This document shows, piece by piece, positions 58,381 through 64,000 of a DNA stretch of 64,000 bases. The position numbers and the translations under genes are program-made. Source of the stretch: Podospora pseudoanserina (lineage: Eukaryota; Ascomycota; Sordariomycetes; Sordariales; Podosporaceae); NCBI RefSeq assembly GCF_035222485.1, contig NC_085921.1:1612001-1676000 (forward strand), read 5' to 3'. The first letter of the stretch is position 1, and each line of letters opens with the position of its first letter. The notes below the pieces were generated by a model. That model was not told where the DNA came from. It ran no database searches and saw only the letters and a list, made by a program, of their open reading frames with translations.

Positions 58381-59162
58381 GCTTGGAAAAGATCCCCCCA
58401 GGAGTAACGAGTGATCAAAACACAACAAAGCTTTTGAAAAAAAAAAAAAAAGATCAAATCTCAAGAGAATACAAAGATGCTTATCAACCAACAACATGAT
58501 ACAAGAGGGGATCCGAATAACTCCAAGCCCTACCAACCAAAAGAAGCCACCACCAGCAGTTCTAAACACTGGATTCATCTTCTCCAAAAGCCCACCCAGT
58601 GGTCCAGCTGCATCAATGAGTAACTATAGACCCACCAGCAAGAGGCGATGAAATCCGGATAAAAAAGAGTTCTGAGCCGTGACACTAATGAACTGAACAA
58701 GGTCAAGTCTCCCTGTACCTGTCGCCCTCACACTCAGGCAAACACACCCTTTCCAGATCCCCCTCATCACAAGTATTATCAGCTGTGCTTGAGCCTAGGC
58801 ACCTAGACAGCAACATCTCAAGAACCCACAGCACTCACCAACAAATGTCTCCAAAGACACCCCCCATAGTATCACATCACACACAGCAGCAAGTGAACAA
58901 AACCGCCACTTCATTTTCCGCTTTATATTTCCACTAAAGAGACCCCCCTTTCCCAACCCAACCGTATCCCTTTCCTCCCGCCCAGTGTATTTATCTAACA
59001 TAAACCTCTCCCACCCTCCAACAATCATAGCGAAAAAACAAACCATCCATGTAGAAGAAAAAAAAACCAAAAAGAGTCATTCCGCTACCCATTTAATGCC
59101 AACCTCGCAGCAAAAAAACAAGGCAAAAACCAGATACTCACCCCTTTCCCGCACTCATCCCC

Positions 59163-60317
59163 TTACGCAAACCTCTTAGCCCTCGCCTCCCTCTTAGCCC
59201 TCTCCGCCGGATCCTCCTCCCTTTGCGGCAGCTTCGTCGCAGCAGCAGCACCACCACCCCCCCCATTGCGCTGCTGCCGACCAGCACCACCCGGACCACC
59301 ACGCACACGACCGCCCCGTCCCTGCTGGTTACGGCCGTTATTGCTGTTGTTCCGGACATTGGCACTAGGCTGCTGCTGCTGCGGCCGCTTGTTGCCGCCC
59401 TCAGCACCCTTAACCTTGCTCCCATCATCCTTCGCCTCCCTCCCCCTCTTCCTCGGCCCCCGCTCAGGCAGCGCGCTGTCCAGAGCCGAGATCTGGTCAT
59501 TAGCCACCCCGAACTTGGCAGCCCTCGCCGCGGCCTTGGCCTCCTCCGAGTTTTCGTCTAGCGTGATGCCGAATCTGGCGGCGCGAGCAGCCCGCTTCTC
59601 TGCTTCCGTCTGCGCGTTGGTCGCGGCAAGGTTCGCTGAGAAGAGAGGTGCAGCTGGGGCAGCGGCGGGTTCCTCTGTGGCGGTGGTCTCAGCTGGCTTG
59701 TCGTCTTTGGTGGTGGTGGTGGCAGGGGCAGCAGTCTCATCAGCCTTGGTTTCGACAACGGCTGGCGCATCCTCCGACTTCTTCTCCTCTGATGGCTTGT
59801 CTTGAGTGGCGGCGGGAGCGGCATCAGCCTTCTTGGCCATGGGAGGAAAATCATCGTCGTCGTAGTCGATCTCATCCTCCGCCGCAGCGGCGGGCTTGGT
59901 GTCTAGACCGAGATCGAGTTCGATGTCAGTGATGTCGAACAACATGATGAAATAGAAGAGGAAGCGCTTCGAGGTTTAGAATGCGACAAGATAGGGGCTG
60001 ATGCGATCGAAGGAGGTGATGAAGATGCGACCGCAACCGATGTGTGTGATTGATCGCTTGCGCAAGAACAGATGGAAAATTCTCGACGCGCAATCCTCAG
60101 GTAAAATAACCCATCACCGCAGTCGCGATCGCATTCGCAGGGAGGGGAGAGTAATGGTAGGCTTACCGGCCTTGGGCTCTGCGGCTTCCGGGGCCTTCTG
60201 ATTGTCGTCCTCCTGGAGACGGGCAATCAGGTCGGCCTTGTTGCCGGTCAACGGTAGGCTGCGCTCCTGAAGAACCTTCTTCAACTCGGGGACCTTCATG
60301 CTGCTGTAGTCGGCCAT
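59163..60317 (-). CDS. THO1: SAP-domain mRNP protein (Tho1/SARNP-like)
   Basis: Exons 60317-60167 and 59902-59163 with a 264-bp intron (donor GTAAGC, branch CTGAC, acceptor TCTAG) give 296 residues in phase. Residues 1-36 (MADYSSMKVPELKKVLQERS, then LPLTGNKADLIARLQ) are a classic SAP DNA/RNA-binding helix pair. An acidic stretch (EDEIDYDDDDF), Ala/Glu-rich linkers, two short RAARFGI- and RAAKFGV-type helices and an RGG-like C-terminus (GRGGRVRGGPGGAGRQQRNG) follow. The end, REARAKRFA, is typical of Tho1/SARNP. The protein helps package and export mRNA with TREX and the helicase Sub2 in the nucleus. The intron is longer than most in this window. Confidence 0.92.
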
Positions 60318-61449
60318 TGTAAAAAAAAAAAAAAAAAAAAAGGGGCAGCTGGCAGCTGCGAGTGGCGCAAGTAGGAATTGGTGTGTAGAGTTGGTAGTGT
60401 AGGGAGACTGTTGATGCTTTTATCGCAGTACTTGATGGCCAGAGATGAAAGGAAGCTTGGTGCAGGGCGGTGATGAAGTTCACTGGGAGGCTCAGAGGGC
60501 TGCTGTCACGCGAAACGCGTCGCTCCAAGTTTCTGCGCTGCTAGCGTTGTCAACAGGGGTCAGTGGCTAATTATCGGCAAACGTCACAATGTGGACCTGC
60601 GGCTTGGCATCGTCGCTGCTATTTGTACGATAGGGAGAGGATACCTATTGTATAGCTTTGGTGATTGAACAGTTATTTATTGTCAATAGACAGGCTTTAT
60701 CGTAAGTAGCAACACTCTCCAACTCGCACCTTCCTCCTCATCATCAGTAAGCCATATCAACGCAACTTCTCCTCCTAATGCCAACAGGGGTTAGGGTTTA
60801 GCCGCAACCCCCAAGAAACCACCAGCAAACTGACGTCATCTCCAAGACCACCTCCAACACCACCACAACTCAGTTCTAGAAGCAAAACACAAGGTGTAGC
60901 AAATACTCAAGAGTCAATTCTCCAGATGACAATGAAAACTTCTAACCCTCACCAACAGACAGAGAGCGCAAAAAAACAAAAACACTGTATGCCTTTTGCC
61001 CGTTTGTTTACCCTTCCCCTATGCGCCATATCTCGAATAACTCGGATGCAGAAAACCCTCATCCACCAAGGGAAAATCCCCAAGCCCTCCTTCCCCCATT
61101 GCCCAAACTTTGCATATAACAACATGCTGATGCTCCGGGTATTGCCTGTAGTGAATAACGCGGTGAAAAGAAAACAAAAGAAACAAAAGGAAGCCGCCTC
61201 CGCCCACTTTCTACAAGTTGACCGTTTTGTCTTTGGGTATCTCGGCTGGAATTCTTGGGAGGTTGGTGGTGCCACATAACCCCTTAAACCCGTTGTTTGT
61301 GTAGCCAAAAAAAGAAAAAAAGGTCTCGAATCCGCAAGGTTGATGGTATCTCGTGATGTGATGTGATGTGATGTAATGCTGTGTCACGACAACAAAAGGC
61401 AGCCTCGTCTGTGCGCCCTTTCCCACTCCCATCTCCCAAACCTTACTAT
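60318..61449. other. Intergenic region, SSH4 3' end to THO1 promoter
   Basis: An A-run lies directly before the THO1 start. TTAGGGTTTAG occurs at 60791-60801. A GTGAT-type tract lies near 61353-61375. No gene seen. Confidence 0.5.
60791..60801. promoter_or_regulatory. Telobox-like TTAGGGTTTAG upstream of THO1
   Basis: One and a half telomere-type repeats, 474 bp before the THO1 start. Such interstitial motifs can bind Myb/Tbf1-like factors. A single short match is weak evidence. Confidence 0.25.
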
Positions 61450-63150
61450 TTACCTCCCGGTCCTTCCTGATCTCGCCGATCTCGACGACATGGCGCTGCC
61501 GCTTCTGTCACGCCCAGCTCCTTGCAAAATGGCATCCTGATAGCTTGGAATGGGAGGACTTGGTGACGAGCGCTGCTGAATGGGCCGACCCTGAGCATTG
61601 CTAGCGCTCCTCGCTCGAACAGTAGCCAGGGAGCCATTACGGCTCCTGCTGATGTTGATCAATGGCCGGTTCTCATCGTCACTGTCATCGCGCTCGGCAT
61701 CCGAGTGTTCCGGGCTCGTGTACTCTGGTGGGGGCGGATGGTTGGGGTCGTGAACACCAAGGCCTGCATTTTGCGCCCCCTCCTCGTTGCGTGTTTCAGC
61801 TGCCGCGGCGCTGCTAGGCTCTCCGGCGTCTTCTGTAGGAACCAAATGGGAAAGGGAAATATCGGTTGGGCTGCGCTGGGGCCCTGGGCTGGTGGGTGGG
61901 AGAACTCTGAAGTTACCAGATCTCGAACGGGTATGACCGGGATTCAAACCGGGTCCGCCTTGCCTAGGGTAAAGCTGCACAGACTGACTTCCGCCATGAC
62001 CGCGAGTGTATGACCCTGTGTATCCGTCCTTCCGTCCCGTTTCGAGAAGAATGCTGCCTTGCTCAGAGCCGTATGGTGGAGGTGGTGCCAGTGAGCCCGT
62101 CATGGGGGCCAGACCCCACTTCTTTACGTTGGCCTCGATGAAAACAAATCCGGCCTGGCCAAAGTTGACGTGCACGATGCATGGGCCATTCGCTCCGATC
62201 GAGGGGAAGAAGTTTTGCGTCTTCATGCCGTGGGCGGCTTCTTCCAGCTTCTTCCCGTTTCGTGTGAAGAATATAGCGCCGGTCCGAGGTCGGTACCCAA
62301 CGCCAATAACGTCACCTTGAACAATTTGGGGGCCGTAGTGGTTGCCCTTGAACGGTTGGTTGTAGCGGCGAGAACCATTGGAAAGATAGGCAACAGAGTG
62401 TTTGTGGAAGCCTAGCAGATCAGTTAGCGAGATCCGAACGCAAACGTCAAGAGAGAGAGGTCTCTATCCTACCTGGTAACCGGAACAGCGGATAGGGTTT
62501 CGTGCACATGCCGATGCTGACCAGAGTATTGTCTGGCTTCTCGTAGATCTTGGCTTCCCAGTAGTAGACTTCGTTCTGTTTTGGTACTGGCAGATTGCTC
62601 ATGACGGTGCATTCCGAATCGAAGAACTCAATCTCCGTACGGGCTTCAACAAAGCAGTTGGCAATCTCCAGCTCCGGCTCAAACTCCCAAGCAGAAACAC
62701 CCTTCTCCTGAATAGCCAGATACTGCGATAGCGAGATGTCCGTCTGCACAGACTCGGGGGGGTTGGCAGCAATAAAGGCTAGAATAATCAATGTCAGCGT
62801 TCGGATCCGGCCTTGCTGGATAGAAAATACGTTAGGGCCGGGCACGTACCCTTTGCTCTCAAATATTCCGTCCTCTGCATGTCATCCATCGTCTCCAATG
62901 CCTCGGCCTCCTCCCGTGCAAACGCCTGCTCGTCATCGTACTCGCCGGGACGACCGATCCGGTCGAGGAAGATGCGGCCCGAGGATGTGTACTTGAAATA
63001 GTAGATGATGAGAAACACGCAGAGTATCACGATGGCCGACCCGAACGACGACAGCAGGCCGATGATGATGCCATTCGGGGCCGGGTTTGGATTCGAGGGG
63101 TAGTGATCGTAACGATCCATTGTGTGGAAAGAGTGGCGGTTGTTGGTCAT
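61450..63150 (-). CDS. SSH4: SPRY-domain Rsp5 adaptor (Ssh4/Ear1-like)
   Basis: Exons 63150-62850, 62778-62473 and 62411-61450 sum to 1569 bp and 522 residues; introns of 71 and 61 bp (donors GTACGT and GTAGGA) keep frame. The first ATG is used; an alternative is Met11 (MDRYDHY, 63120). One membrane helix near residues 28-52 (IIIGLLSSFGSAIVILCVFL) anchors the protein. A SPRY domain follows (about 130-300; CTVMSNLPVPKQNEVYYWEA, then IGVGYRPRTGAIFFTRNGKK). The C-terminal half is disordered and carries PPxY-type sites (PPPPYGSE and PPPPEYTS) that bind the WW domains of the ubiquitin ligase Rsp5. Ssh4 directs membrane proteins into vacuolar degradation from endosomes and the vacuole membrane. Confidence 0.93.
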
Positions 63151-64000
63151 GTTGGATATCACCTCTCACGCACTGCGAACAACCGATTGCCGGCAATCAC
63201 GGCTGGACCACATGCACCCGCAACACCCTTTCAGATAAGGCCAACTCTTGCTCTTCTTGATGTCCACAGTTGGCCTGTTCTGTTCTGTTTCTGTCCGTAA
63301 TCGTTCCGCTCAATCCCTGCGGGCGAGCGACCTGTAGCGAACTACCCAAGAACCAGGCGTCGGCGAATGAAAGAGAGACGGGCGGGCCGTTCGAGTGATG
63401 ATGTCGCAGCGCAGCGGTCGATGGCTCTTCGCAGTGGACGCGGGGTTCGTTGGAAAAAGCAGTAGACTTTTTTGCCCAGCTGCACAAGGCGATGGATGGA
63501 TGGATGGATGGATCAGGAACGTTTGGGGTGTCACGTTGACTTTGGCGCAGGACGAACGCCGAGATGACGAATGACGAAAGCAGGCCGATAAGCAACGGGG
63601 AAGTGGAATCGAGGCACTGCCCACTCGTCGAGGTTGCGCAAGGGGGGGTATACGGCAAAAGACAAACGCAAGAAACGAAAAAAAAAAAGAACAAAAAGAA
63701 GAAAAGAGACAGACGAGAACAAGTTAGTCTGCGTATGTTGAGACTGGAGAAAGGACCAGTTCAGATCAGTTGACCCAAGACCTGAGGAGGAGTGGTGGGA
63801 GAAAAGATGGAGTTTGTGAATGATGATGGATGGATTGGATGGGGCTGGCCCGGAACAGGTCACCACACCAAAAGGCTGGGATTTCCTGCCACGGTCTCTG
63901 GCGCCAAGAGGGACGTGGGTGTTGGCGCGCTATCAGGCAGCCGCCTTTCCCCCCTCGGCTAGCTGATTAGGCGCTATCAGGTGGCGGGGAACTCGGCAAG
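63151..64000. other. Upstream region of SSH4 to window end
   Basis: Promoter and leader of SSH4. GATG/GGAT repeats lie at 63491-63513. No other gene seen. Confidence 0.5.
63491..63513. repeat. (GGAT)n microsatellite
   Basis: About five and a half GATG units, roughly 340 bp upstream of the SSH4 start. Confidence 0.85.

Larger units (their letters stand above)
46861..59162. other. 12.3-kb gene-poor region upstream of the Zn2Cys6 gene
   Basis: No frame shows domains, motifs or consistent exon joins; the longest (208 codons at 56908-57534, +) looks random. The region holds homopolymers, GGT repeats near 53160-53181, a 9-bp tandem repeat at 56547-56573, GGCT repeats near 56804-56820, a 17-bp minisatellite at 58330-58380 and AGGTAGGTACCT-like words (52448, 52811, 53055). 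No tRNA, rRNA or mobile-element sequence was recognised. A long regulatory region, a long 5' leader or non-coding RNAs are possible. Confidence 0.5.

Noticed and set aside
61928-61952. tRNA B-box-like GGGATTCAAACCGGG
   Set aside because: It lies in the coding sequence of SSH4 (GGPGLNPGH) and has no tRNA fold around it.
1-64000. Transposons, virus-like elements, CRISPR arrays, secondary-metabolite cluster
   Set aside because: No transposase, reverse transcriptase, capsid-like or polyketide/NRPS wording, no terminal repeats and no regular spacer arrays were seen in any frame.

Overview
This window is nuclear DNA of a filamentous ascomycete. The likely group is Sordariomycetes, probably Sordariales. 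Genes carry short introns (about 40-110 bp) with GTRNGY donors, CTRAY-like branch points and YAG acceptors. A single dispersed 5S rRNA gene lies between protein genes. The initiator tRNA-Met closely matches my recollection of the Neurospora one, including AUCG in place of TPsiCG. Most products read as fungal housekeeping proteins. I see no CRISPR array, no recognisable transposase or reverse transcriptase, and no virus-like element.

Layout. 0-9.2 kb: an EamA-type membrane transporter, a tail-anchored heme-oxygenase-like protein, a 5S rRNA gene, and a minus-strand protein of unknown function with a 26-residue repeat. 12-21.3 kb: an eIF4E/4EHP-like cap-binding protein, then a minus-strand run of an EF-hand protein (with a one-base frame problem), glyoxalase II, the HEPN ribonuclease Las1, saccharopine reductase Lys9 and a Pro/Gln-rich protein with an acidic tail. 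21.3-28.9 kb: a 7.6-kb stretch with no convincing gene. 28.9-38.7 kb: a PfkB sugar kinase, an NAD kinase, a proteasome-assembly chaperone (PAC4/Pba4) and the transportin Kap104. 40.3-43.4 kb: a decayed D-amino-acid-oxidase-type gene, degenerate repeats and the initiator tRNA. 44.6-46.9 kb: a Zn2Cys6 transcription factor whose frame stays open after an in-frame TAG. 46.9-59.2 kb: a 12.3-kb stretch without a convincing gene. 59.2-63.2 kb: a Tho1/SARNP-type SAP protein and the Rsp5 adaptor Ssh4.

How the genes work together. No biosynthetic cluster or operon-like unit is visible. Functions are scattered: lysine synthesis (LYS9, with a TGACTCA site about 100 bp upstream), methylglyoxal detoxification (GLO2), NADP supply (NAD kinase), rRNA processing (LAS1), nuclear import (KAP104), mRNP assembly (THO1), proteasome assembly and ubiquitin-dependent sorting (SSH4). 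Both long gene-free stretches lie directly upstream of a minus-strand gene that looks regulatory (the Pro/Gln-rich acidic protein and the Zn2Cys6 factor).

Limits. All exon models were built by eye from splice consensus, reading frame and remembered family motifs. No alignment, transcript or database search was available. I did not find a clearly new multi-gene system. The best leads are the 26-residue repeat protein, the TAG followed by 105 open codons, the gene deserts, and small repeats or palindromes in non-coding DNA.
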